Positions 35,845-45,715 of a stretch of 64,000 nucleotides of DNA are shown piece by piece (within the stretch, counting starts at the first letter, position 1; the number at the start of each line of letters is the position of its first letter). The stretch is from assembly GCA_021775425.1 (NCBI GenBank), contig JAJFHX010000047.1:1-64000 (forward strand). The letters run 5' to 3'. The stretch comes from Hyphomicrobiales bacterium. GTDB lineage: Bacteria > Pseudomonadota > Alphaproteobacteria > Rhizobiales > HXMU1428-3. The translations under genes were made by a program, and so were the position numbers. Below the pieces are notes generated by a model. It had not been told where the DNA came from. It saw nothing but the letters and a program-made list of their open reading frames with translations, and did not search any database.

Positions 35845-36504
35845 ATGGCTAGTTCTGGTGGTGGCAATATGAAAATGATTTTGGGTGTTGTGGCTTTGGT
35901 TGTCGCGGCTGCCGTTGGTTATTATGGCTATATGAATTATGGTGGTGGGGGTGAAAAATCTGCCGATACCGCTGGTGTTGAAAAACTTGCCGATAATGTA
36001 ATGGGCAAAGAAGATGCCCCGATTACCATTATTGAGTTTTCTTCCATGACATGCCCGCATTGTGCGGCTTTCCATAAAGACACTTTACCCGGGCTTAAAG
36101 AAAAGTACATCGACACTGGCAAGGTGAAATATATACTTCGCGAATTTCCGCTTGACCAACTAGCAACTGCCGCCTTTATGCTTGGGCGCTGCCTTGAGAA
36201 AAAAGATGCCTATTTTGATTTCATCGACATGCTTTATGAAAAGCAACGTGAATGGGCTTATGGCGAAGATCAGGTTGGGTCTTTGAAAAAACTGGCACAA
36301 CAGGCCGGTTTTACTGATGAGAGTTTTAAAGCCTGCCTTGATGACAAAAAATTATTTGCGCAGGTTCTGGCCGTTAAAAATAACGGCTCAGCTGAATTTC
36401 AAATTCAATCCACACCGACATTTTTTGTGAATGGGACACGGCTTGAAGGTGCGAGACCACTCGCTGATTTTGAAACACTTTTTGCTCCTATTCTGAACAA
36501 CTAA
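35845..36504 (+). CDS. DsbA-family thiol:disulfide oxidoreductase, membrane-anchored
   Basis: A 219-residue protein with a transmembrane anchor (about 9-31) and a periplasmic thioredoxin-like domain. The active site is SMTCPHCAAFH (Cys70, Cys73), and the cis-Pro loop is STPTFFVNG. A helical insertion lies in between. It probably oxidises or isomerises disulfides in envelope proteins. AAAGGTGATG lies just upstream of the ATG. A second, similar gene follows 44 bases downstream; such pairs before smc are common in alphaproteobacteria. Confidence 0.92.
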   Translation: MASSGGGNMKMILGVVALVVAAAVGYYGYMNYGGGGEKSADTAGVEKLADNVMGKEDAPITIIEFSSMTCPHCAAFHKDTLPGLKEKYIDTGKVKYILREFPLDQLATAAFMLGRCLEKKDAYFDFIDMLYEKQREWAYGEDQVGSLKKLAQQAGFTDESFKACLDDKKLFAQVLAVKNNGSAEFQIQSTPTFFVNGTRLEGARPLADFETLFAPILNN

Positions 36505-36548
36505 AACTATTTAAAAGACTTAATTTTAAAGGGGGAGAGACTTTGGAC

Positions 36549-37235
36549 ATGATAAATTTTATCAAACAATCAGCTCTCCCCTTTATTGTTTTATTGTTAC
36601 TGGCGGGCTGTTCTTCCGGTCAACTCTCTTCCCTTACTACATCAGAAGAGAAAAAGTCTGTTGAAGAGGTGGTGCTGAATGAAAAGGGGCTGCCTTCAAT
36701 GGCTGACCTGATGAAATCTGGTGCCCTTCCTGAAAAAACTCTCGGCAAGGCTGATGCGCCGGTTACGATCATTGAGTATATGTCTCTTACCTGCCCGCAT
36801 TGCCGGGCGTTTCATCAGAAAACGTTTCCCGTTCTGAAGCGGGATTATATCGACAAGGGGAAAGTGCGCTATATCATGCGTGAATTTCCGATTGGGCGCT
36901 CAGCAGGGAATGCGGCCATTGTCGCCCGTTGCGGCAACAAAGACCGGACCTTTAAAATGGTTGATCTTTTTCTCAATAATCAACCAAAATGGGTTTCACA
37001 GGATGTCAGGCTGGATGCGATTTTTAATGTTGCGAAAAAGTCAGGCCTTACAAAAGCTGAATTTGACCATTGCCTGCAGGATAAAACCCTGGTTGATAAT
37101 CTCAACTGGGTTAAAATGCGGGGGCGCAAACTTGGTGTTTCCGGCACGCCGACATTTTTTATCAATGGTGAGAAGGTGCGCAAACCGCTAAGTGTGAAAG
37201 AGCTAAAAGCCTATATTGCCGCACATAGCGGGTAA
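36549..37235 (+). CDS. DsbA-family oxidoreductase, predicted lipoprotein
   Basis: About 228 residues from ATG 36549; TTG 36543 is an alternative, and both share the GGGGGAG site upstream. The N-terminus ends in LLLLAGC, a lipobox, so the mature protein starts with lipidated Cys. The thioredoxin-like domain has SLTCPHCRAFH and the cis-Pro motif GTPTFFINGEKV. It is a paralogue of the preceding gene: the region KADAPVTIIEYMSLTCPHC matches its neighbour closely. It probably serves disulfide formation at the membrane surface. Confidence 0.9.
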   Translation: MINFIKQSALPFIVLLLLAGCSSGQLSSLTTSEEKKSVEEVVLNEKGLPSMADLMKSGALPEKTLGKADAPVTIIEYMSLTCPHCRAFHQKTFPVLKRDYIDKGKVRYIMREFPIGRSAGNAAIVARCGNKDRTFKMVDLFLNNQPKWVSQDVRLDAIFNVAKKSGLTKAEFDHCLQDKTLVDNLNWVKMRGRKLGVSGTPTFFINGEKVRKPLSVKELKAYIAAHSG

Positions 37236-37374
37236 ATCAGACAAGGCTTTGCTGTCACTTCTCTTTTTCCTCAAAGGCTGATATGAAAAGCGATTGCTAT
37301 TGATGGCTCATTATCAGTCTTAATCAATAGATTGAGTTTTTTTATTCATCCCATTTTTTCAGGGTTCATTTCTG

Positions 37375-40300
37375 GTGCATATCACGCAGCTAAAATTGCT
37401 GGGCTTTAAAAGTTTTGTAGAGCCGACCGAACTGATTATAAGGCCCGGCCTGACGGGTATTGTCGGCCCCAACGGGTGCGGCAAATCCAACCTGCTTGAA
37501 GCGCTTCGCTGGGTGATGGGTGAGACATCCTATAAAGCGATGCGTGGCTCTGGTATGGATGATGTTATTTTTTCCGGCACGCAGCTTCGCCCTTCACGAA
37601 ATAATGCTGAGGTCAGCATCAATGTTGATAATTCTGCCCGCACCGCTCCGGCTGAATTTAATGACGAAGATGTGCTGGAGATCACCCGGGTTATTCACCG
37701 CGGCGAAGGTTCATCTTATAAGGTCAATGGGCGTGATGTCCGGGCGAAAGATATTAAACTTCTGTTTGAAGATGCCGCCACCGGTGCCCGCTCTCATGCG
37801 CTGGTCAGGCAGGGACAGATCGGGGAGATTGTAAACTCTAAACCACAAGCCCGCCGGCGCATTCTTGAAGATGCGGCGGGTATTGCCGGTCTATACAGCA
37901 GACGGCACGAGGCTGAACTTCGCCTGACAGCTTCAGAGAACAACCTTGAACGGCTAGCTGATGTGATGGGGCAGATGGATGCGCAGCTGAATTCTTTAAA
38001 AAGGCAGGCGCGCCATGCGGTGAGATACCGCGAGATTTCACAAAAACTACGCAACTTTGAAGCGCTTTCACTGCATCTCAAATGGTGTGATGCCAAGGCG
38101 GCGGTTCAACTGGCTGAAGCTGACCTGGCGAAAGTTGTTAAAGAAGTTCAGGACGGGACGGTGAATGAAACTGCCGCGCTTAATCTGCGCGAAGAGCTGA
38201 ATGATGCGCTGAAACCGCTTCGGGAAGAAGAAGCTGCACGCGCGGCGGCCCTGCATCGGTTAACGGTCGCCCGTGATGGGCTGGATGAGAGTGAAAAACA
38301 GGCTCGGCTAAGAGAAGCTGATTTGCAATCCAGTCTTTCAGATGCCAAAGGCGACCTTAAACGTGATGAGCAGCTTATTGAGGAAGGTGCTGAAATCACC
38401 AAACGGCTCGGTGGTGAGATAGAGACAGTTGAAAACAAGCTCTTACAAATTCAGGAACAAAAAACAGCGGCAAAAACAAAACTGACTGACTGTGCTACGG
38501 ACCTTAATGCCGGGGAAGCCCGACTGACGGTTGCTTCTGAGCTCAGGGCGGAAGTGACTGCCAGAAAGCAGAGCCTTACACAGGAAATTGAGCGGCAGTC
38601 TCATCGTATCAGCCAGTTTGAGCTTCAGATTTTAAAATTAGAGGATGAGCAAACTGTTTTTCAGGAAAAAGCTCAGATGTTGGGTGGTGCTGATTATGCA
38701 CGGCAAATCATTGAGATTGAACGCAAGATTGGTGAAAGAGAAACGCAGATCAGTTTAGAAGACGCCAGTATAACGCCGCTTTTATCAGAGCGCAGCGTGT
38801 TGAATTCTCAATTGAATGATCATGCGCTTTCATTGCGCTCGCTTGAAACAGAAATTGCATTGCTGGAAAAACTTCTCAGACCAAAAAATACAGATAATGA
38901 AACTGCGGTTCTTGATGAACTTGAAACTACTCCCGGATATGAACAGGCCTTGTGGGCGGCACTTGGGGATGATCTTGATGTGCCGCGAAAAAATCAGCCT
39001 GAAGGCGATGGGTTAACTTCGTTCTGGCGTGAAACCAATCTCCGTTCCAAAGCGGCTGAAAGTTCTGGTGCTTCTGACGCGGCGCACTTACCTGCTGATT
39101 GTCCGCCGTTGAGTGATTTTATCAAGGGGCCGCCGTTGCTATCGCGGCGGCTGGCCTATATTGGTGTGGTTGAAGAGGCGGATGCGTTTCGCCTGCAACA
39201 GGAATTAAAACCGGGCCAGTGTCTTGTTTCGAAAAGTGGCGGGCTTTGGCGGTGGGATGGCTTTGTTGTGCTTCCCGATGCGCCCTCTTCTGCGCCTCAG
39301 CGGTTGACCGAACGAAACCGATTGCCGCAACTGGTCACTGATTTTGAAAACCTTGAAAACCAGATAACAGATTATAAGGCGAAACTATCCACACTCACGA
39401 ACGCTATCAGTGAAAAGGAAGACCTGCTCAAACAGTTGCGTATTGATGCAAACTCTGATCAGGCCTTATTGAAGCAACTCAACCAGAAGCTTCGTGAAGA
39501 AGAGCAGACTTCACGGGATGTGCATGGGAAACTTGCAGCTCTCAGCGAGGGCCTGATAAATGCTGGTAGCAGTGTTGAGGAAGCCCGGCAATTCATCAAA
39601 AGCCAGCAAACAGAACTTGATGGTCTGGCTGACATTTCAAAAATTGAAGCCGATTATGCGCAGGAAAAAGAAACCGTTCAGGCCCTTCGTAGCGCACATA
39701 GTGAGGCGCAACTCGCTTGGGCGGGATTAGAAAGAGAAGACCAGCTCAATCAAACACGATTGAAAGAAATGATAACTGAGCGTGATGGCTGGCTATCACG
39801 AACGGAAGGCGCAAATATTCATATTTCCGAACTTCAGCAACGGATTGAAAAACTAACGGCTGACCTTGCTCCCTTCGCTGATCTGCCTGATCAGTTCAAA
39901 CAACAACGACAGCAGATTTTTGATGAGATCAGCTCGGCTGAAACAGAGCGCAACAAAGCTGGAGATGCTCTTGCTGCTGCTGAAACCCGGCTCAACCAAC
40001 ATGAGCAGGCGCTTCGAAAAATGCAGGCTGAACTGATGAAATGGCGGGAAGAAAAAGCACGGGTAGAAACCCGGCTTGAAGGGAACGCCGCCGCTTTAAA
40101 AGAACTGATGCATCTCATAAATTCTGAATTAAGAGTGGAGCCCGATGCCTGCCTTGCCTTATCCGGTTTTGAAGCGGCTATTCAGTTGCCGCCCTTAAAA
40201 GATGTTGAAGCTGATGTTGCACGATTGAAGCTTGAGCGGGAAAAACTCGGCCCTGTGAACCTTCGGGCGGAAGATGAGATCCGTGAGATGGAAGATCAGT

Positions 40301-40872
40301 TTGGCGGTATGGTCAGTGAGCGGGATGACCTTGAATGCGCCGTTCAGAAATTGCGCACCGCTGTTAATAAGTTAAATGAAGAAGGCCGGCAAAGGCTTTT
40401 AAAAGCTTTTGATGAAGTGAATGCTCATTTTAAAAAATTATTCCAGACTTTGTTTGCCGGCGGGGAAGCTGAACTACAACTGATTGCTTCTGATGATCCA
40501 CTTGAATCCGGACTTGAAATTCTGGCGCGGCCCCCGGGAAAAAAGCCGCAAGTGCTCACTTTGCTTTCTGGCGGTGAAAAAGCATTAACGGCCATGTCGC
40601 TTATTTTTGCGGTATTCCTTACCAACCCATCGCCGATTTGTGTGCTGGATGAAGTTGATGCGCCGCTTGATGATTCAAATGTCGACCGATTTTGCCTGAT
40701 GATGGAAGAAATGGCCAAAATGACCGATACCCGCTTTCTTGTCATCACGCACCACCCGATGACGATGGAGCGCATGGACCGACTGTTTGGAGTGACCATG
40801 TCTCAAAAAGGGGTGAGCCAGCTGGTTAGTGTTGATCTTGCGGAAGCGGAAGGTTTGCTTGAAATAGCATAG
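37375..40872 (+). CDS. smc: Chromosome segregation ATPase SMC
   Basis: A 1165-residue SMC protein, normal length. Walker A is GPNGCGKS (31-38). Two long coiled coils (about 165-500 and 680-1010) flank a hinge region near 505-670, which is of the divergent alphaproteobacterial type. The C-terminal head has the ABC signature LSGGEKALTAMSLIFAVF and Walker B in PICVLDEVDAPLDDSN. With ScpA and ScpB it condenses and aligns sister chromosomes. Translation begins at GTG. It is the last gene of the dciA-dsbA-dsbA-smc group. Confidence 0.97.
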   Translation: MHITQLKLLGFKSFVEPTELIIRPGLTGIVGPNGCGKSNLLEALRWVMGETSYKAMRGSGMDDVIFSGTQLRPSRNNAEVSINVDNSARTAPAEFNDEDVLEITRVIHRGEGSSYKVNGRDVRAKDIKLLFEDAATGARSHALVRQGQIGEIVNSKPQARRRILEDAAGIAGLYSRRHEAELRLTASENNLERLADVMGQMDAQLNSLKRQARHAVRYREISQKLRNFEALSLHLKWCDAKAAVQLAEADLAKVVKEVQDGTVNETAALNLREELNDALKPLREEEAARAAALHRLTVARDGLDESEKQARLREADLQSSLSDAKGDLKRDEQLIEEGAEITKRLGGEIETVENKLLQIQEQKTAAKTKLTDCATDLNAGEARLTVASELRAEVTARKQSLTQEIERQSHRISQFELQILKLEDEQTVFQEKAQMLGGADYARQIIEIERKIGERETQISLEDASITPLLSERSVLNSQLNDHALSLRSLETEIALLEKLLRPKNTDNETAVLDELETTPGYEQALWAALGDDLDVPRKNQPEGDGLTSFWRETNLRSKAAESSGASDAAHLPADCPPLSDFIKGPPLLSRRLAYIGVVEEADAFRLQQELKPGQCLVSKSGGLWRWDGFVVLPDAPSSAPQRLTERNRLPQLVTDFENLENQITDYKAKLSTLTNAISEKEDLLKQLRIDANSDQALLKQLNQKLREEEQTSRDVHGKLAALSEGLINAGSSVEEARQFIKSQQTELDGLADISKIEADYAQEKETVQALRSAHSEAQLAWAGLEREDQLNQTRLKEMITERDGWLSRTEGANIHISELQQRIEKLTADLAPFADLPDQFKQQRQQIFDEISSAETERNKAGDALAAAETRLNQHEQALRKMQAELMKWREEKARVETRLEGNAAALKELMHLINSELRVEPDACLALSGFEAAIQLPPLKDVEADVARLKLEREKLGPVNLRAEDEIREMEDQFGGMVSERDDLECAVQKLRTAVNKLNEEGRQRLLKAFDEVNAHFKKLFQTLFAGGEAELQLIASDDPLESGLEILARPPGKKPQVLTLLSGGEKALTAMSLIFAVFLTNPSPICVLDEVDAPLDDSNVDRFCLMMEEMAKMTDTRFLVITHHPMTMERMDRLFGVTMSQKGVSQLVSVDLAEAEGLLEIA

Positions 40873-40878
40873 AAATAT

Positions 40879-41592
40879 TTACTTACACCTAATCAGCATA
40901 CCGCGGTCGAAATGGAAGTGATTGGCGTGGAGGCGGTTGGCTTCCGGGCCGAGGACCACTCTGAAATAGCTGCATGCACCATAATGAATTTCTTTTAAAA
41001 ACTTTGCTTTATTCCCGCCTCTGGTCCAATGCTGGAGGATTGAAACCTTCTGGCCATTTGCCAGGCTGAAACCGGAAATGTCTATGGCGTTGGCGGTTGC
41101 GTGTTCTGATCGCATGTTTAAATATTTTGAAAACAGACTGCCTTTGATATTGCGGCAAGAATAACCGCCCAGATGAGACACTCTGGAAACGGTTGTACCA
41201 AAATATTTCTTAGCTGCCGGTTGCACCACCTGTGCCATCCAGACAGCAAGGCCAGCAGCCATAGGGCAACTTAGTTTTATTGTCGAAATACCTGCGCCGG
41301 CAAAATTGCTGAGGCGAACAGAATTCACCCAGCCGCAGCCGTTTTTGATGGGGTTATCTCTGACGAATGATATTTTTGCGAATGGATCTTTCAGCGCTGC
41401 CGCGCAGGCGGCCCTGTCATATTTTAACCCGCCAATTCTTGTGCCGACCATAACCCAGCTTTTTTCTGGGTTCAGGGCGGGAAATGGCATCATGCTAGTT
41501 CTGACATGGCCGGTATAGAGCATCGCGCCCAGTAAAATTGCAGTCAGTATGACCAAAAGTTTGACGGTATTGGGAATGAGGGGTATACGCAT
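40879..41592 (-). CDS. Extensin-like family protein (M15-like fold, envelope)
   Basis: A 237-residue protein with an N-terminal signal anchor (about 8-25) and the Extensin-like C-terminal domain. The conserved elements are GCGWVNSVRLSNFAG, the strand with SCRNIKGS, and the putative zinc-binding pattern SEHATANAIDISGF (His and Asp) plus HANHFHFDRG (His-x-His). The domain is related to peptidase M15/VanX-type carboxypeptidases, suggesting peptidoglycan binding or hydrolysis; this is inference. It converges with smc with only 6 bases between. Confidence 0.88.
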   Translation of the reverse strand: MRIPLIPNTVKLLVILTAILLGAMLYTGHVRTSMMPFPALNPEKSWVMVGTRIGGLKYDRAACAAALKDPFAKISFVRDNPIKNGCGWVNSVRLSNFAGAGISTIKLSCPMAAGLAVWMAQVVQPAAKKYFGTTVSRVSHLGGYSCRNIKGSLFSKYLNMRSEHATANAIDISGFSLANGQKVSILQHWTRGGNKAKFLKEIHYGACSYFRVVLGPEANRLHANHFHFDRGMLIRCK

Positions 41593-41863
41593 GCTAGCCT
41601 GTTACTATCTTTTTTGTTTACCCCCTCACCTTTATCACGCACAGAAGAAAATTACACAGTTGAAATTTCCATCGTGCAATTTCATGGAATGTCGTGAACA
41701 AAAAAGATCTGATGAAACCGGGCTATCTGTTGTGTGCGGTAAATTGTCCATTTTAAGGTTCAGGGGTTTTCACCTTATGGAAGATGTGACACTCAGCTGT
41801 TGCAATCGAATAAAATCTATCAAATAACTACGCCGAAGTTAATTTTTTTAAGGAATGCCAGGA

Positions 41864-43030
41864 ATGAACGACAATCAAATGGGTTATTATTATTTGCAGG
41901 TTCCCGGGCCGACAGTTGTGCCTGAGCGAGTCATGTCTGCGATGGCGCGGCCATTGCTTGATCACCGCGGGAATGTGTTTGCTGAACTGGCTTCCACTGC
42001 CGTTCAGAACCTGAAGCCCATTTTTAAAACCGAGCAATCCGTTATGGTCATTCCCTGTTCTGGCTCAGGGGCATGGCATGCTGCGATTACCAATTGCCTT
42101 ACAGAAGGGGATAAAGTTCTGATACCTGAAGTGGGCATGTTCTCAACACTATGGGGGAATATTTCGCGCAAGCTCGGCCTTGAAGTGATTGAGATTGAAG
42201 GTGACTGGCGCTCTGGCATTGACGCTGACAAACTTGAAGAAGTTCTCAACGCTGACAAGCAGGGTGAGATCAAAGCGGTATTTGCAACTCATAATGAAAC
42301 TTCAACCGGTGTGACTTCTGATATAGCAGCTGTTCGCGGCGCCATGGACAAAGCCGGGCATGATGCGATGTTGTTTGTAGACGCTGTATCCTCACTTGGT
42401 GCGATGGAATATGAACATGACAAATGGCGTGTTGATGTCACCATTTGTGGTAGCCAGAAGGGTTTGATGTTACCGCCCGGGCTGGCCTTTACTGCGGTAA
42501 GCGATAAAGCACTAGAGGTCAAAAAGACTGCCGGGCTGGTGCCGGGTTATTTTGACTGGACACCACTGATCGAAGCTTCACATACCGGTTTTTATCCTTA
42601 TACGCCGCCTGTGACGCTGATCTATGGCCTGAAGGAAGCAAGCGAAATGCTGCTGGCTGAAGGGCTGGACGCCGTTTTTGCGCGCCATGCCAAACTCGCC
42701 AAAGCCACAAGAGCTGCCGTATCCGCATGGGGCCTTGAAACTCAGTGTCAGGTTGAAAGCCAGCATTCAAATGCGGTGACAGCTATCCGTGTGCCTGAAG
42801 GTGTGGACGCTGATGAGCTGCGCGCTTCTATCTATAAGCAATTCAATCTTTCTCTTGCGACAGGACTTGGCAAAGTTAAAGGCAAGGTGTTTCGTGTGGG
42901 GCACCTTGGTTATCAGAACCCGCTTACACTGATGGGCGCGTTGAGCGGTGTTGAAATGGGCATGGAAGCTTTTGGCATCAAATTCAACAAGGGCGGTGTG
43001 AATGCGGCCATGGATGTTCTCGCCAAATAG
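41864..43030 (+). CDS. Serine-glyoxylate aminotransferase (class V, PLP)
   Basis: About 388 residues from ATG 41864, chosen because AAGGA lies 9 bases before; ATG 41855 sits directly on that site. A fold-type I PLP enzyme of the alanine/serine-glyoxylate aminotransferase family. The PLP lysine is in CGSQKGLMLPPG (Lys199 in this numbering), and the Asp binding the pyridine nitrogen is in LFVDAVSSLG. The N-terminus has the family motif VPGPTVVPERV and the substrate Arg near VFRVGHLG. SgaA converts serine and glyoxylate to hydroxypyruvate and glycine, a key step in the serine cycle of methylotrophs; alanine-glyoxylate specificity cannot be excluded. Confidence 0.88.
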   Translation: MNDNQMGYYYLQVPGPTVVPERVMSAMARPLLDHRGNVFAELASTAVQNLKPIFKTEQSVMVIPCSGSGAWHAAITNCLTEGDKVLIPEVGMFSTLWGNISRKLGLEVIEIEGDWRSGIDADKLEEVLNADKQGEIKAVFATHNETSTGVTSDIAAVRGAMDKAGHDAMLFVDAVSSLGAMEYEHDKWRVDVTICGSQKGLMLPPGLAFTAVSDKALEVKKTAGLVPGYFDWTPLIEASHTGFYPYTPPVTLIYGLKEASEMLLAEGLDAVFARHAKLAKATRAAVSAWGLETQCQVESQHSNAVTAIRVPEGVDADELRASIYKQFNLSLATGLGKVKGKVFRVGHLGYQNPLTLMGALSGVEMGMEAFGIKFNKGGVNAAMDVLAK

Positions 43031-43061
43031 CTGATCAAACGTAAAACTAATCAATTTTCGT

Positions 43062-43089
43062 AAAACAGAGCTACTTTATGCTCTGTTTT
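43062..43089 (+). terminator. Hairpin terminator after the aminotransferase gene
   Basis: AAAACAGAGC (43062-43071) pairs perfectly with GCTCTGTTTT (43080-43089) around an 8-base loop. The 3' arm ends in TTTT. Confidence 0.7.
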
Positions 43090-43294
43090 GCGGAATTTCG
43101 ACCATTTTCAAGTTATTTTGAGCTAATGTTGGGGATTTTCCGACATTAAATCCTGATTTGAATATGCAGATTTTGCATCACACATGATACAAGCGCTATA
43201 ATGCGGCCTAATAAGTTTTGACACTGCTGGTCTTTTGCCTGTTAGTAACGAATTTATTCTGACGATAATTTTAGCAATTTAACCGGCAGCGAGA

Positions 43295-45433
43295 ATGACT
43301 TGCTGCCTGATGAGTGACCCTGATTTGCAGAACCCTAAGCAGATGAAATCTGGCCAGGCCCGTCATGAACGCCCCATTTGGATATGGGATTGCGATACGG
43401 CGGGGTTTGTCTGGGCCAATGGTGAAGGGGTAAAGTTCTGGTCGGCACATAGTTTAGAGCGGTTGCAGGCGATGCCGTTTGATAAATCTCACCCGGCCTG
43501 GGTTACCATCAACAAAGCACTTGAAAGTGATATTCCCTTAAAAGGGGTTGATCTGGACCTTCATTTCCCAAATGGAAATGGCGGGATGGATTGCATGGCG
43601 ATTTGTCGCTGGGGGACACTGAAAAACCGACGAGCGATTATTGTTGAATTGCTTGGCATGAGTGCGACCGGCGATGGGCTTCATAATGGTTATCAGCATG
43701 AAAAACAGACGGGTGTCATCAATGAAGATCAGGCTATTTTACCGGGTCTTCAGGATGCTGACCCCTCTTATTCTATTCAGGTGCCGATCAATGGGCATGA
43801 TCTGAGTGAAAGCCCTGACTTGAATGACAGTGCTGATCTGACAGAAGACCTTGCACCAGAAGCTGGGCATGATGCTGGTTCTGCTTACAAAGATGATGAC
43901 ACTGACCAGTATGATGATAGTCTGCCGGAAGTAGAGACGAGTGCGACGGAACACCTTGAAGCAACGCCTTCACCCGTATCAACTGTGCCGCTGGAACAAC
44001 TGCATGAACTTGCAAAACTGATAAAACAAGCGGGCGGTACTACGGATGATGTATTACAGGCGGCTGAGTTACACAGTGGTGACGTGAAGTTACCTGATGA
44101 TGAAATCGGAGAGCTGAAAAACAGCTCCAACCTTCGCCGTCTCCCACTATCGGATGAACATTCAAATGATGGAGCTGACGAGCTCTCAGATAACTCAGAT
44201 TTTCCTGATCTTGATATGGTGGCGTTGGCAGGTGTTGGTGATCAGGATGAGCTTGAATCTATACTCGACCAGCATTCCGGGCCTGTTGCGCTTATCAGCC
44301 TGCAAAAAGTGCTGCATGCGAACCCGGAATTTGTGGCTGAATTTGGCTATGGTGACCTCGCCACGCTGGTAAATGATGGGAGCGACTGGTTGTTTCCGCA
44401 CAGCCGGCAAATATTCAAAAACGCGCTCGAAACTCCGGTTCGGATTGGTACTGATTTAACAATGCCAGAGGGGAAACCGCAGTCCATTGAAGTCGTGCGG
44501 CTTCGTTCGGGGCGCAAATTAAAACGCAGAGTACTTTTCGAACCGATCAGGCTGACCCGGTTTGACAGGACCTTGTTGCTGATCAGACTGTCGGGGGCAT
44601 TTCACTCTGAGGAAGCAGAGGCGAATGAGGCTGGTGTTGCTTTCACTGCACCTGCATCTACAGGGCAACTGATTGGCAGTGAGACGACGGATCTTTATTC
44701 AATCTCAATGATGAATGCGGTTAATCATGAGGTGCGCACGCCATTAAATGTAATCATCGGTTTTTCTGAACTGATGACCCGCGAGCAGTTTGGCCCGTTA
44801 GGACATGAGAAATATCAGGGTTATGTAAAAGACATTCATACCAGCGCACAACATGCGCTCAGCCTCATTAATGATCTTCTTGACCTGACCAAACTACAGG
44901 CCGGCAAATGGGTGATTGAAACACAGGAAGTTGATATTAATGATATCGTGCGGCAGCAGGTGCGGTTGATGCGAGAACTGGCGGCCCGGGCCGGGATGCG
45001 GTTTTATTCTGAACTGGAAGAGAATTTACCACTTCTTATGGCTGATGAACGCTCACTGAAACAAATTCTGCTGAACCTGATTTCCAACGCTATCAAATAT
45101 AATTCTGAAAATGGCCGCATTACAGTTGCCTCTGAGCGGCTCGATCAAAACACGGTTTGCCTCAGTGTCTCTGATACAGGATCAGGAATGACAGCACCCA
45201 ATATCCGCAAAGCCTTGCAGCCCTTTCAACAGGTGATGGATGAAAAAACGTCCGATCGAATTACGAACGGGGATACTGCCACAGATTTAACAAGCCAGGA
45301 CCCGCATTACTTTAAAGGCACCGGGCTTGGGCTACCGATCGCCAAAGCACTGGCCGAGGCAAACGGCATGACGTTTCAGATCGAGAGCAAAGTCGGTGAA
45401 GGGACAAAAATCAGTTTACTGATGAAGGTTTAG
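43295..45433 (+). CDS. Cytosolic PAS-type sensor histidine kinase of the PdhS/PleC/DivJ group
   Basis: A 712-residue kinase with no transmembrane segment. An N-terminal PAS-like region covers about 20-125 (PIWIWDCDTAGFVWANGEG), an acidic, probably disordered linker about 135-300, and a second PAS-like domain about 305-450. The HisKA helix has His478 in NHEVRTPLNVIIGFSELM, followed by FGPLGHEKYQGYVKDI, a pattern of PdhS, PleC and DivJ. The ATP domain has the N box LLNLISNAIKYN, DTGSGM and GTGLGLPIAKALAEANG. These kinases control DivK and thereby CtrA. No response regulator is adjacent, which is usual for this group. Confidence 0.87.
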   Translation: MTCCLMSDPDLQNPKQMKSGQARHERPIWIWDCDTAGFVWANGEGVKFWSAHSLERLQAMPFDKSHPAWVTINKALESDIPLKGVDLDLHFPNGNGGMDCMAICRWGTLKNRRAIIVELLGMSATGDGLHNGYQHEKQTGVINEDQAILPGLQDADPSYSIQVPINGHDLSESPDLNDSADLTEDLAPEAGHDAGSAYKDDDTDQYDDSLPEVETSATEHLEATPSPVSTVPLEQLHELAKLIKQAGGTTDDVLQAAELHSGDVKLPDDEIGELKNSSNLRRLPLSDEHSNDGADELSDNSDFPDLDMVALAGVGDQDELESILDQHSGPVALISLQKVLHANPEFVAEFGYGDLATLVNDGSDWLFPHSRQIFKNALETPVRIGTDLTMPEGKPQSIEVVRLRSGRKLKRRVLFEPIRLTRFDRTLLLIRLSGAFHSEEAEANEAGVAFTAPASTGQLIGSETTDLYSISMMNAVNHEVRTPLNVIIGFSELMTREQFGPLGHEKYQGYVKDIHTSAQHALSLINDLLDLTKLQAGKWVIETQEVDINDIVRQQVRLMRELAARAGMRFYSELEENLPLLMADERSLKQILLNLISNAIKYNSENGRITVASERLDQNTVCLSVSDTGSGMTAPNIRKALQPFQQVMDEKTSDRITNGDTATDLTSQDPHYFKGTGLGLPIAKALAEANGMTFQIESKVGEGTKISLLMKV

Positions 45434-45715
45434 TGTTTGCTGCGATCCGTCTTGTTCTCCCCCAATACTAAAATTAAAGCTCAATTTTCCACTTTCTAAC
45501 TTTGATCTGTTTATTACCGCTTTAAAGTTTGCTTTGCCTGTTTGATGATTATTCCATATAAATCAAAGATGATTTTCTTTTAGGCGAAGAGACTTACTAT
45601 TGATGCCGGTTCAGAAGCGGTCAGATTAACCAGCTCGAAAAACTGATCAGAATTTTAAGCCCGATTGATACGCCCGGGAGAGATCATTTAATTTTTCAGG
45701 TGTTTGCCAGATAAT

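Noticed and set aside
41549-41827. Plus-strand open frame of 92 codons before the aminotransferase gene
   Set aside because: It overlaps the start of the extensin-like gene, has many rare residues and no homology signal.
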